A stretch of DNA of 30,292 nt from Nitrososphaerota archaeon (GTDB lineage Archaea > Thermoproteota > Nitrososphaeria > Nitrososphaerales > UBA57). A program made the position numbers and the translations under genes. Below are positions 1 to 7,659 of the stretch, one piece after another. Numbering within the stretch: position 1 is the stretch's first letter; each line of letters begins with the position of its first letter. The notes beneath the pieces are model-generated. The model was not told the origin of the DNA. It ran no database searches and saw only the letters and a list, made by a program, of their open reading frames with translations. Location of the stretch: assembly GCA_016180375.1 (NCBI GenBank), contig JACPBJ010000011.1:1-30292 (forward strand), given 5' to 3'.

Positions 1-260
1 ATATTGTATGCAGCGTCAATTTCTCTTGATAGAAAGTACATGACAGCGTACTTTTCGCCTTGAGAAATGACGAGTCCATGTGTCTTAAGAATCTTTAGGT
101 GATGATCAATCGTAGTATAATCTACTTTTAGGGCTTCTGTAAGCTGGTTAGCGTTCATCGGTCTTTCCTTTAGAGCGTTAATTATTCTCGCCCTATTTAC
201 ACCGCCCCGTGTGCCCAAGAGCAAGTACCATAGGAGTCGCCTAAAGGACTCGCTATCCAT
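1..260 (-). CDS. ArsR-like winged-helix DNA-binding regulator (partial, 3' end beyond window)
   Basis: An 86-residue N-terminal fragment runs off the left edge, read from an ATG at 260. It has the archaeal winged-helix pattern: a lead-in helix (RRLLWYLLLGTRGG, about residues 7-20), then RARIINALKERPMNANQL, then a recognition helix in DYTTIDHHLKILKTHGLV (about 47-64), then a wing (ISQGEKYAVMYFLS). The DHHLKIL block is the usual ArsR-type recognition helix. Such proteins bind DNA as transcription regulators, but no ligand-binding part is visible because the gene is cut. It lies 58 nt downstream of the broken CBS gene on the same strand, so the two may be cotranscribed. The fold is well supported; the regulated targets are unknown. 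Confidence 0.75.
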   Translation of the reverse strand, partial: MDSESFRRLLWYLLLGTRGGVNRARIINALKERPMNANQLTEALKVDYTTIDHHLKILKTHGLVISQGEKYAVMYFLSREIDAAYN

Positions 261-318
261 CCAACGGCGTAGGGTAACAGGGGTTAAACTACCTTCTGAT
301 AGGATAATTCTAATGGAG

Positions 319-1138
319 TTATTGTGCGCAGGCCCTCACAACATCTGCCTTTGTGATTATGCCAACCAACTTTCCACTGCCCGAAACTACTGGCAGTCCT
401 CCAATCCCATTCTTGGACATTATCGTAGCTTGCGGGATTTGGTGTCATGACACCTCCAATAGAAAGATTTGATATGCCGAGCACCTGTGCCTCTGCTTGA
501 CTTCGTCGATAGGGTTTCCTCATGCTAGCTCCGGATGCTGGAAGGGTTGATCTGAACAATGTAATATCTGATAGGGTTGCGATCCCAATTGGCTTTCCCA
601 ATTTATCTACTACAACGACTCTGGAAATGCCTGCCCTCGTCATTCTTTCCGCTATTGTAATCACTGATTGAAGCATCCCTGCAGTCACAACATCCTTCGT
701 CATGAATTCACTGACTTTGAACTTGCCCTTGCCGTTCTTGCTAAAGTAAGTGCAGATATCGGTTTTAGTCAATAAACCATATTCTGCGCTCTTGTTGGTA
801 ACTATTAGCGAGCTTATCTTGTTGGATGTCATGAGCTTGGCTGCATCCTCCACGTTCTTCTCAGCATCAATAATGATCAAGGGTTTGCTCATGATTTCTG
901 AAACAGGTATTAGAGGCAAATCTTCCTCAGGGAGTTTTTGGAAAAGATATCTTACAAGATCCTTTTGTGTAACCATTCCTATGGGCGTCGTGACTCTGAA
1001 GACAACTACCCTGCTGATTCTGTTCAGTGCCATTAGCTCCTGTGCTTCAAGCAGATTCGCTGTAACTTCGACGCCAACTATTGACTTGCTAGCGATATCC
1101 CAGACTTCCATACACGCATGCAATTCTGTCTTGATCAT
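319..1138 (-). pseudogene. Four-CBS-domain protein with deletion/frameshift in the last CBS domain
   Basis: Read from an ATG at 1138, the protein has three intact CBS motifs (about residues 8-68, 75-135 and 140-195), each with the usual pattern of a basic/hydroxyl start, a 'V.. VV.. G/P.G..T..D' core and a closing helix. A fourth begins at GVMTPNP (about 230-236). The frame is then lost near 425-436. The start frame runs into unrelated residues and stops at 284, while the next frame continues a perfect CBS end (TIMSKNGIGGLPVV, KLVGIITKADVV) and stops at 319. About 11 residues that should separate the two parts are absent, judged against the third CBS domain in the same protein, so this looks like a small out-of-frame deletion rather than a one-base read error. 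CBS pairs bind adenine nucleotides and usually regulate a partner. The gene is divergent from etfB. Confidence 0.8.
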
Positions 1139-1161
1139 TTAAGGTTTTGTCAGTAAATCAG

Positions 1162-1169
1162 TTCAAATA
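1162..1169 (+). promoter_or_regulatory. Probable TATA box for etfBA
   Basis: An AT-rich stretch (TTCAAATA) sits about 22-26 nt upstream of the etfB start region (ATG 1188, TTG 1194), the spacing expected for a leaderless archaeal transcript. The 49-nt gap is shared with the divergent CBS gene starting at 1138. This is a weak match and was inferred from position. Confidence 0.35.
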
Positions 1170-1187
1170 TCACAAGCAATTTGCAAC

Positions 1188-1922
1188 ATGTGCTTGAAGG
1201 TCGGAGTATTCCTAAATGCTGTTGCGGAACCTTCCAAGGTTACATTTGACAGAAGGTCCGGCAAGCTCAACATCATTGACGCTCCACTGATCATGAACCC
1301 TCCTGACAGGAGCGCTATTCAGGTTGCATTGAACACCAATCTGGAAACTTATGCTTTTGTGATTGGTAAGCAAAAGGCTGAGCCTGTTTTGAGAGAAGCG
1401 CTTGCTCTGGGAATTGGTAATGCGTGTCTTATCGAATCAGATGCATCTATAAATGATATTTCATACGCGTCGCTTCTTGCAAGAGCTTTTTCAGATATAG
1501 GGATCGACGCTTTGTTTTTCGGAGATACTACGATAGATTATGGCTATACAGGTATCGCTGAAGCAACTGCCACTAAACTTGGAGCGTCTTTCATTGGAAA
1601 CGTATCTTCTGCAGAGATCAATAATGGCAAATTCATAGCAACTAAAATCCATCTGGAGGAGAGTCTCAAAATCGAAGTGCCAATTCCTTGCATATTTACA
1701 GCCTCCCACCAAGAAACAAAAAGGTACCATAAGTCCGCAGACATTCGTGACGCTTACCAGAAGGAAATAAGGAAAATACGATTCGAAGCTGAGCAGAAAA
1801 CTGGTCTAACCATCAGGAAATTCACTCAGGTAGAAACTAAGAAACCTGAGCCTGTCATGCTCAAAGGCGATCCAAAACAGGTCGTTGCTGATGCAATAAG
1901 GCTAATGAAGAGGATGATGTAA
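1188..1922 (+). CDS. etfB: Electron transfer flavoprotein beta subunit (divergent)
   Basis: This 244-residue protein aligns by eye with EtfB, which carries AMP or a second FAD and pairs with EtfA to move electrons from dehydrogenases to quinone or other acceptors. Visible landmarks are the N-terminal KVGVFLNAV strand, MNPPDRSAIQVAL (family MNPFDE.A.EEAL), VLREALALGIGNACLI and the C-terminal helix RLMKRMM. The nucleotide-binding stretch is diverged: the family G.Q..D....Q.GP region reads FGDTTIDYGYTGIAEATA here. The length is slightly short for EtfB (usually 250-260). The start may be ATG 1188 or TTG 1194; the latter gives the more typical LKVGVFL beginning. The gene is followed by etfA after 2 nt, so they form an operon. 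No ETF-quinone oxidoreductase or acyl-CoA dehydrogenase is nearby. Confidence 0.85.
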   Translation: MCLKVGVFLNAVAEPSKVTFDRRSGKLNIIDAPLIMNPPDRSAIQVALNTNLETYAFVIGKQKAEPVLREALALGIGNACLIESDASINDISYASLLARAFSDIGIDALFFGDTTIDYGYTGIAEATATKLGASFIGNVSSAEINNGKFIATKIHLEESLKIEVPIPCIFTASHQETKRYHKSADIRDAYQKEIRKIRFEAEQKTGLTIRKFTQVETKKPEPVMLKGDPKQVVADAIRLMKRMM

Positions 1923-1924
1923 TC

Positions 1925-2866
1925 ATGTCTGAATACACAGGGATACTGGTTTTAGCAGAGAAGAATAACGGAGAATTATCTGAATCCCTCAAAGTTCTTG
2001 GCAAGGCGAGAGAGATTGCAGACTCTCTTGGGGCAAGGGTTGAGGCTGCGATTGCTACATCCTCAAAGGCAGATGCGGAGATGCTAGTAAGATACGGGGC
2101 CGATGTTGTGTATTGGAGCGAGCATGATTTTGGGTTTGATATAGCTGAACTGTCAAAAGCGATAGCAACTCTGGTAAGCAATATGAAACCTGAAGCGGTT
2201 ATTGCACCTGCGACAGAATCCGGAAATTCAGTTGCAGCATTTCTTGGGGCAAATCTTGGAATATTGCCGGTCTTTGAGTGTTCAGGGTTAGAGTTAGAGG
2301 AGTCCAATATCATAGTTAACAAGTCAGTATATCAAGAAAGGTTTCTGGCAAAGGTTACATCCACGAAACCCCAGATTTTCACATTGTTTACAAAGCAACT
2401 CCCGATGCCCTTCGAGGATGAATCACGATACGGAAAGATTGTAGAGTGGAAGGTAGATGCCAAGCATGGAATAAAGATAATTTCGGAATCGTCGATAGAG
2501 GTTAAGCAAAAGCGCATAGCAGTCGTTGGAGGAAGGGAATTGAGGACTGCGGAGAATTTTTCAGTGCTAGAGGAATTTGCCCAATTAATCGGAGGCGAAC
2601 TCTGTGCCACTCCTTCAGCGGCAGACGTTGGCTTGGCACAGAGCGCTCTTTCAATAGGGCCATTAAAAGAAATCAATTCTGAAATTTGCATAGCTGTAGG
2701 CATAGGCTATAACCGCAACGACCTGATGCACATCAATTCTGAAACTATTGTGGCAGTTGAAAGGAAAGACGACGCTCCATCAATGAGAATCTCCAGAATT
2801 GCCATGATAGGAGAGCCTGATCAAATAGTCAAATTATGGGCAAAGGAATTGCAACGCAAAAGTTGA
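1925..2866 (+). CDS. etfA: Electron transfer flavoprotein alpha subunit (atypical FAD site)
   Basis: The 313-residue protein has the EtfA layout: an N-terminal Rossmann-like domain (TGILVLAEKNNGELSES at residues 4-20, then VIAPATESGNSVAAFLGANLG) and a C-terminal FAD domain starting near IAVVGGRELRTAENF. In typical EtfA the FAD domain shows GGRG, then QTGK, then GISGA.QH. Here these positions read GGRE, QSALSIGPL and AVGIGYNRND, so three hallmark FAD contacts are changed. The closing block (ETIVAVERKDDAPSMRIS) matches the family's 'IVAIN.D..APIF'. The gene starts two bases after the etfB stop and ends directly before the CBS gene, giving a tight operon. The family call is good, but whether it holds FAD in the usual way is doubtful. 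Confidence 0.85.
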   Translation: MSEYTGILVLAEKNNGELSESLKVLGKAREIADSLGARVEAAIATSSKADAEMLVRYGADVVYWSEHDFGFDIAELSKAIATLVSNMKPEAVIAPATESGNSVAAFLGANLGILPVFECSGLELEESNIIVNKSVYQERFLAKVTSTKPQIFTLFTKQLPMPFEDESRYGKIVEWKVDAKHGIKIISESSIEVKQKRIAVVGGRELRTAENFSVLEEFAQLIGGELCATPSAADVGLAQSALSIGPLKEINSEICIAVGIGYNRNDLMHINSETIVAVERKDDAPSMRISRIAMIGEPDQIVKLWAKELQRKS

Positions 2867-2914
2867 TTGAAAAAGATATTACTTCTAGCAAATGATGGAT
2901 GGGGAGAGCATAGA

Positions 2915-3301
2915 ATGATCAAAGTTCAAGATGCCATGGTCAAGAAAGTATTCACCATAGACAACAGCAAAACTCTGCAGGAGGCTGTGAAAATCATGGG
3001 AGGCGAGCATATAGGCAGTCTAATAGTTACCAAGAATGGCAAGCCGGCGGCAATATTCACCGAAAGAGATCTCATAACAAAGGTTCTTTACAAGGGTATA
3101 TCTTTGAAGGAGAAAGTTGGCAAATATTCCTCTTCTCCGCTTACAGTCATTGGTCCTGACATGGATCTTAAGGATGCTGCCAGAGCGATGGATCAATTGA
3201 AAATCAGAAGGTTGCCGGTTATCAGCAAGGGGAAGCTTGTAGGCGTCATAACGTCTGCAGATATTGTGAAGGCGCTTGCTGAAGCACCACTTTCAATATA
3301 G
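2915..3301 (+). CDS. Two-CBS-domain protein
   Basis: A 128-residue protein is made almost entirely of one CBS pair: domain 1 about residues 5-62 (VFTIDNSKTLQEAVKIM, GSLIVTKNGKPAAIFTERDL) and domain 2 about 67-125 (LTVIGPDMDLKDAARAM, RRLPVISKGKLVGVITSADI). CBS pairs bind AMP, ATP, SAM or similar ligands and usually act as sensors for a partner enzyme or channel. I chose ATG 2915 because IKVQDAMVKKVFTI is the normal CBS beginning and GGGGAGAG lies just upstream. The frame is open back to a TTG at 2867, abutting the etfA stop, but that extension has no CBS homology. Following etfBA directly, it may sense adenylate status for this redox operon; that is inference. Confidence 0.85.
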   Translation: MIKVQDAMVKKVFTIDNSKTLQEAVKIMGGEHIGSLIVTKNGKPAAIFTERDLITKVLYKGISLKEKVGKYSSSPLTVIGPDMDLKDAARAMDQLKIRRLPVISKGKLVGVITSADIVKALAEAPLSI

Positions 3302-3303
3302 AG

Positions 3304-3528
3304 TTGATAACTTTGGCAGAAGAGAGAGAAAGAGCAAAGAAAAGAGCGGAAGGCAGATGCGTTGAATGTGGAAGGATTATTGATCCTTCTGAGAGGGATT
3401 GGAGAAAGTGCTACATGTGCGGCGATCCGATATGCATAGAGCACTCCTATTACCTGAAGACGAAGGTCAAGGGCCTCTACGACTACTACTATGATACGGT
3501 TAGGGTCTGCAAGAGACACAAGGTATGA
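3304..3528 (+). CDS. Small cross-brace zinc-finger protein
   Basis: A 74-residue protein starts with a TTG two bases after the CBS gene stop (a second TTG at 3313 is also possible). After a charged N-terminal helix (residues 5-16) it shows eight possible zinc ligands: C19-C22, C36-C39, C44-H47 and C69-H72. The spacing is CX2C-X13-CX2C-X4-CX2H-X21-CX2H, as in cross-brace folds such as RING, FYVE or B-box fingers, which bind two zinc ions. No catalytic residues are seen. I do not recognise a named family. It is tightly packed between the CBS gene and gdhA (7 nt gap), so it is probably translated from the same message. Possible roles include protein-protein contact or nucleic-acid binding; neither can be shown from the sequence. 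Confidence 0.75.
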   Translation: MITLAEERERAKKRAEGRCVECGRIIDPSERDWRKCYMCGDPICIEHSYYLKTKVKGLYDYYYDTVRVCKRHKV

Positions 3529-3535
3529 GTCTCTG

Positions 3536-4786
3536 ATGGTTGAGAATTCTGAAATCTACCAGTCAGCAGTTGAGCAACTCGAGCGAGTAGCAAAGATTCT
3601 GAAACTAGATGGAGGGCTAGTAGAATCTTTGAAGCACCCTCGAAAGATAATACAGGTTGCCGTGCCGGTGAAGATGGATGATGGAAGCACCAAGGTCTTT
3701 GTTGGTTATAGGGTTCAGCATAACTTCGCTAGAGGACCGTACAAGGGAGGGATAAGGTACCATCCGGAAGTTTCTCTTGATGATGTAAAGGCCCTTGCGA
3801 TGCTGATGACTTGGAAGTGTGCAGTGCTAAACATACCCTTTGGAGGAGCGAAGGGAGGTGTCGCTTGCCCTATCAAGGAATTTTCCGAGGGTGAAAAAGA
3901 ACGTCTTACGAGAAGGTTCACTGCGATGATTGCTGACGATATTGGTCCTGACAAGGATATCCCCGCTCCCGACATGTACACTGACGCTCAAACTATGGCA
4001 TGGGTCATGGATACCTACAGCATGTTGAAGGGGTACATGGCACAAGCCGTCGTAACAGGAAAGCCAGTCGAATGCGGAGGCTCCCCTGGAAGAACTGCGG
4101 CAACGGGCTTTGGAGTTGTTGTCTGTGCTCTTGAAGCGATGAAGCATAATGGTATGAAACTGACTGGCTCTACTGTTGCCGTTCAAGGCTTTGGCAATGT
4201 TGGCTATCATGCTGCAAGAATAATCGCTGGGCTCGGTGCGAAAGTTGTTGCGGTAAGCGATTCGAAAGGTGGAATTTATTCTGCAGATGGACTTGATTTA
4301 GAGGCTGTGGCAAAGCACAAGGAAGATACAGGTACGGTTCAGAATTTGAGGGGTGCAAAGACGATATCAAATGAAGAACTTCTAACCACAAGGTGCGATG
4401 TTCTCCTTCCCTGTGCGATGGAAAATCAAATTACGGGCAAGAACGCTGCAAACATAAAGGCTGCAATAATGAGCGAAGGAGCTAACGGGCCAACGACTCC
4501 TGATGCGGATGTAATATTAGACAAGAAGAAAATCTTCGTGGTTCCCGATATTCTGGCTAATGCTGGAGGCGTAACGGTCAGCTATTATGAATGGGTGCAG
4601 AACCAACAAAGAGAAAGCTGGACGGAAGCGGAAATTCGCAAGAAACTTGAAGAGAGAATGATAGGCGCATTCAATGATGTTTTGGAAGTTTCAAAGAAAC
4701 ATAATGTGAATATGAGGAGTGCTGCTTACGTTCTCGCTGTTGGGAGAGTCGCTGCTGCGATGAAGAAGCTTGGGCTCTTCCCATAG
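3536..4786 (+). CDS. gdhA: Glutamate dehydrogenase, NAD(P)-dependent
   Basis: This 416-residue enzyme interconverts glutamate with 2-oxoglutarate and ammonium in the cytoplasm. Substrate-site lysines are visible in GPYKGGIRY (K70), MLMTWKCAVLNIPFGGAKGG (K94 and the catalytic K106), and the catalytic aspartate lies in PAPDMYTD (D146). The dinucleotide fold starts at VAVQGFGNVGYHAA and ends with VVAVSDSKGG. The length matches archaeal hexameric GDH (about 415-420). ATG 3536 is chosen because MVENSEIYQSAVEQLERV is the family beginning; the open frame back to 3491 overlaps the zinc-protein gene and lacks family similarity. It closes the etf-CBS-zinc-finger cluster and would link ammonium assimilation to the redox genes upstream, though that may only be chance packing. 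Confidence 0.97.
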   Translation: MVENSEIYQSAVEQLERVAKILKLDGGLVESLKHPRKIIQVAVPVKMDDGSTKVFVGYRVQHNFARGPYKGGIRYHPEVSLDDVKALAMLMTWKCAVLNIPFGGAKGGVACPIKEFSEGEKERLTRRFTAMIADDIGPDKDIPAPDMYTDAQTMAWVMDTYSMLKGYMAQAVVTGKPVECGGSPGRTAATGFGVVVCALEAMKHNGMKLTGSTVAVQGFGNVGYHAARIIAGLGAKVVAVSDSKGGIYSADGLDLEAVAKHKEDTGTVQNLRGAKTISNEELLTTRCDVLLPCAMENQITGKNAANIKAAIMSEGANGPTTPDADVILDKKKIFVVPDILANAGGVTVSYYEWVQNQQRESWTEAEIRKKLEERMIGAFNDVLEVSKKHNVNMRSAAYVLAVGRVAAAMKKLGLFP

Positions 4787-4841
4787 GGTAACGCATTAAA
4801 TCAGGATACGTTAACGAATTCGGCGATCAAAAGGTCTTCAG

Positions 4842-7565
4842 ATGTCCCAAGAAAACTGGTACACAAAGAAACCGGAAGAAATCCTTGAAATTCTAAAGGT
4901 TGACAAGGACAGGGGGTTATCTGAAGACGAAGTAAAAACTAGGCTTAATATTTACGGGCCGAATGAGCTCACGGCAGAAAAAGGAACTTCACCCCTGAAG
5001 ATATTCTTCAAACAGTTCGCAAACCTTCTGCTTGCGATTCTAATTGCGGCAACAGCAATCTCTGCACTGCTTGGTGAAATAGTAGATGCGATGGTTATCG
5101 GGGTAATAGTGGTCTTCGTTGTAATCTTGGGCTTTGTTCAGGAGTACAGGGCAGAGAAAACGCTTGATGCTTTGAAGAGGATGCTTAGCCCTACATGCAC
5201 CGTAATAAGAGACGGAAAGCAGAAAGAGGTTGAAGTAAAAGAGATAGTACCTGGGGATTTGGTAATCCTTGAAGCAGGGGATAAGATCCCTGCTGACTCA
5301 AGGCTCATCGAATCAGTTAACCTGCAAGCAAATGAAGCCTCTCTGACAGGAGAGTCTGCTCCTGTTACAAAGATCACGACAGCTCTGCCGGAGCAGACAC
5401 AGCTTGCTGACAGAACTAACATGGTCTTCTCTGGTACTACTATCACGTATGGAAGAGGGAGAGCAGTTGTAACCGCATCTGGAATGAAGACAGAGTTCGG
5501 AAAGATAGCTCAGCAGGTGACCTCGGTTGTAGCTGAATCGACTCCACTAGAAAAAAGGATGGCCGAGATAGGCAGAAGGCTTGGACTATTGGCACTTGTA
5601 ATCATTGCGATCATAATAGTGGTTGAAGTTGCAGAAGAGTTTCTCACACTGGGTCTGATCAGGCTTGACTTCCTCTTCGAAATCTTGCTCTTCGCTATCT
5701 CTCTGGCAGTTGCTGCGGTGCCCGAAGCTCTGCCGGCAATAGTGACTGGAAGCCTTGCCATAGGAATGTACATCATGGCCAAGAAGAATGCGCTGATCAG
5801 AAAGATGCCTGCTGTTGAAACTCTTGGTGCCACTCAAATAATCTGCTCCGACAAAACAGGCACGCTAACAAAAGGGGAGATGACAGTAAGAGAAGTTTTT
5901 GCTTCCGGAAAGACGTTCGTAGTGACCGGTGCTGGCTACGAACCCAAAGGAGAGATACTCAATGCTGAAAAGCCCATAAAGAATTCTGAGCTCGAAAATT
6001 TTGCAAGAGCGGTTCTTCTTTGCAACGATTCAAGGCTTGAACAGGAAGGCGATATATGGAAGATTGCCGGGGACCCTACAGAAGGAGCGTTAGTGGTCTT
6101 AGCCGAAAAGGCAGGGCTGAGCCAAAAATTAAAAGAAAGGTATCCACGTGTTGTCGAAGTTCCATTCAGCTCCGAAAGGAAGCGTATGACAACAGTTCAC
6201 AGAGTCTCAGAGAATACCATCGTTGCGTATATGAAAGGTGCGCCGGAAATAGTCCTTGGGCTTTGCAGCAGCGTCAACGAGAATGGTAAGGTTAGAGAAA
6301 TTAGCCAAGATGATAGAAAGCGCATAATTGCTGCAAGCGACGAAATGGCAAGTAAGGCTTTGAGATTGCTTGCAGTTGCCGAAAGAAAACTTTCTAGTGG
6401 TTTTGATTCCGATCCAGAGAAACTAGAGCAAGGTTTCACGTTTCTTGGTCTAGTAGGGATGATAGACCCTCCAAGACCCGAAGCCGCAAAGGCTGTAGAG
6501 ACGGCAATTAAGGTTGGCATGAAGCCCATAATGATAACTGGCGATCACAAAATCACCGCATTAGCCATTGCAAAAGAGATGAACATCTACAAAGATGGAG
6601 ATGTTGTTCTTACTGGAGAGGAGCTTGGAAAGCTCAATGACGAAGAATTCGACAAGGTTGTTGAGAAGGTAAGCACATACGCCAGAGTTTCCCCAGCAGA
6701 CAAGTTCAGAATCGTAGAAGCATGGAAGAAGAAGGGCAAGGTTGTCGCCATGACTGGCGATGGCGTTAATGATGCTCCAGCATTGAAGCGCTCAGACATT
6801 GGAATTGCAATGGGCATCACCGGGACCGATGTGACAAAGGAAGCTGCTGACATGGTTCTTGCCGATGATAACTTCGCAACGATAATCAATGCGATAGAAT
6901 TGGGAAGGTGGATATACGACAACATCAAAAAGTATCTCGCATACCTCCTCCAAGCAAATCTCTCAGAGATTGCAGTTGTGAGCCTTGGTGCACTAGTAGT
7001 CTTGCGATTCTTCGGCTATTCAGGGGAAGATGCTCTTCCACTATTGCCAGTTCACATACTCTACATCAACTTAGCTACCGATGGATTGCCAGCACTAGCA
7101 CTGGGCTTTAGCCCCCCTGATCCTGATTTGATGAAAAGACCTCCAAGACCAAAGGACGAGCCCGTATTTACAAAATCGCTGAAACTCTTCCTGCTAAGAG
7201 CAATCATAATTGAAACTCCTATTCTGATGGCTGCATTCATCAGCGATTTGCCAAACGGAATTGAGCATGGAAGGACGAGGCTCTTCCTGATGTTCATCTT
7301 TATTGAATTGGTGCTAGCATTAAACTGTAGGTCGTTGCGTTTTACAGTCTTCAAGGCGAGGCCTCACAAATGGCTCGTGCTCGCCGTGATATGGGAGGCT
7401 ATACTCATATCGGTATTGGTGAGCATACCTTTCACAAGGGAGGCCATACACGTATTGCCTCCAACATTGGAGGACTTGCTATGGGTCGCAGGAGGAGCAA
7501 TAGCGTCTTTCATCAGCGTCGAAGTTCTCAAACATTATTTACCAATAGAGAACAAGGGAAACTAG
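4842..7565 (+). CDS. P-type ATPase, SERCA-like Ca2+ transporter
   Basis: This 907-residue membrane pump has all P2A landmarks in order: an N-terminal cation ATPase domain (residues 3-70), an actuator loop with LTGESAPVTK, a PEALP motif in helix M4, the phosphorylation site DKTGTLT with D337, a KGAPE nucleotide-binding motif, MITGDH and the hinge TGDGVNDAPAL. Ion-site residues known from SERCA are kept: the glutamate of PEALP, N and E in QANLSEIAVV (M5), N, T and D in YINLATDGLPALALGF (M6) and E in FIELVLALNC (M8). This supports Ca2+ (two-site) rather than Mn2+ or H+ transport, moving ions out of the cytoplasm at the cost of ATP. It stands alone after gdhA with its own AT-rich leader. The substrate is inferred from residues, not measured. 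Confidence 0.95.
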   Translation: MSQENWYTKKPEEILEILKVDKDRGLSEDEVKTRLNIYGPNELTAEKGTSPLKIFFKQFANLLLAILIAATAISALLGEIVDAMVIGVIVVFVVILGFVQEYRAEKTLDALKRMLSPTCTVIRDGKQKEVEVKEIVPGDLVILEAGDKIPADSRLIESVNLQANEASLTGESAPVTKITTALPEQTQLADRTNMVFSGTTITYGRGRAVVTASGMKTEFGKIAQQVTSVVAESTPLEKRMAEIGRRLGLLALVIIAIIIVVEVAEEFLTLGLIRLDFLFEILLFAISLAVAAVPEALPAIVTGSLAIGMYIMAKKNALIRKMPAVETLGATQIICSDKTGTLTKGEMTVREVFASGKTFVVTGAGYEPKGEILNAEKPIKNSELENFARAVLLCNDSRLEQEGDIWKIAGDPTEGALVVLAEKAGLSQKLKERYPRVVEVPFSSERKRMTTVHRVSENTIVAYMKGAPEIVLGLCSSVNENGKVREISQDDRKRIIAASDEMASKALRLLAVAERKLSSGFDSDPEKLEQGFTFLGLVGMIDPPRPEAAKAVETAIKVGMKPIMITGDHKITALAIAKEMNIYKDGDVVLTGEELGKLNDEEFDKVVEKVSTYARVSPADKFRIVEAWKKKGKVVAMTGDGVNDAPALKRSDIGIAMGITGTDVTKEAADMVLADDNFATIINAIELGRWIYDNIKKYLAYLLQANLSEIAVVSLGALVVLRFFGYSGEDALPLLPVHILYINLATDGLPALALGFSPPDPDLMKRPPRPKDEPVFTKSLKLFLLRAIIIETPILMAAFISDLPNGIEHGRTRLFLMFIFIELVLALNCRSLRFTVFKARPHKWLVLAVIWEAILISVLVSIPFTREAIHVLPPTLEDLLWVAGGAIASFISVEVLKHYLPIENKGN

Positions 7566-7572
7566 CAAAAGT

Positions 7573-7627
7573 TAGATCTCATCTGACTTTATATTGCAAC
7601 CCCCACGAGTTTGCACACGGGAGCACG
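7573..7627 (+). promoter_or_regulatory. Promoter/operator element shared with bcp (TATA plus C-arm/G-arm dyad)
   Basis: A block TAGATCTCAT (7573-7582) is followed by TTTATATTGCAA (7588-7599), a CCCCC arm (7600-7604), AGTTTGCAC (7608-7616) and a GGG arm (7619-7621). With the TATA at 7588-7594, transcription would start near 7617, inside the dyad. The same arrangement recurs on the other strand upstream of bcp at 12620-12783. A repressor or activator site overlapping the start site is the natural reading; the binding protein is unknown. See the three copies near bcp for the comparison. Confidence 0.7.
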
Positions 7628-7630
7628 TAA

Positions 7631-7637
7631 TTTATAT
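7631..7637 (+). promoter_or_regulatory. Proximal TATA box of the ferritin-like gene
   Basis: TTTATAT lies 23-29 nt upstream of the ATG at 7660, so a transcript from it would be leaderless. It is a second promoter downstream of the dyad element, giving the gene two stacked TATA boxes 43 bp apart. Confidence 0.65.
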
Positions 7638-7659
7638 CCCCAAAAAAGAATAAAGTGTT

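Noticed and set aside
750..1142. Plus-strand 130-residue open frame opposite the CBS gene
   Set aside because: It mirrors the CBS coding sequence in another frame, with no domain of its own.
2867..2914. Upstream TTG extension of the two-CBS protein
   Set aside because: The extra 16 residues have no CBS similarity, and ATG 2915 has a better leader and family-typical beginning.
3491..3535. Upstream extension of glutamate dehydrogenase
   Set aside because: It overlaps the zinc-protein gene, and homologous GDH proteins start near ATG 3536.
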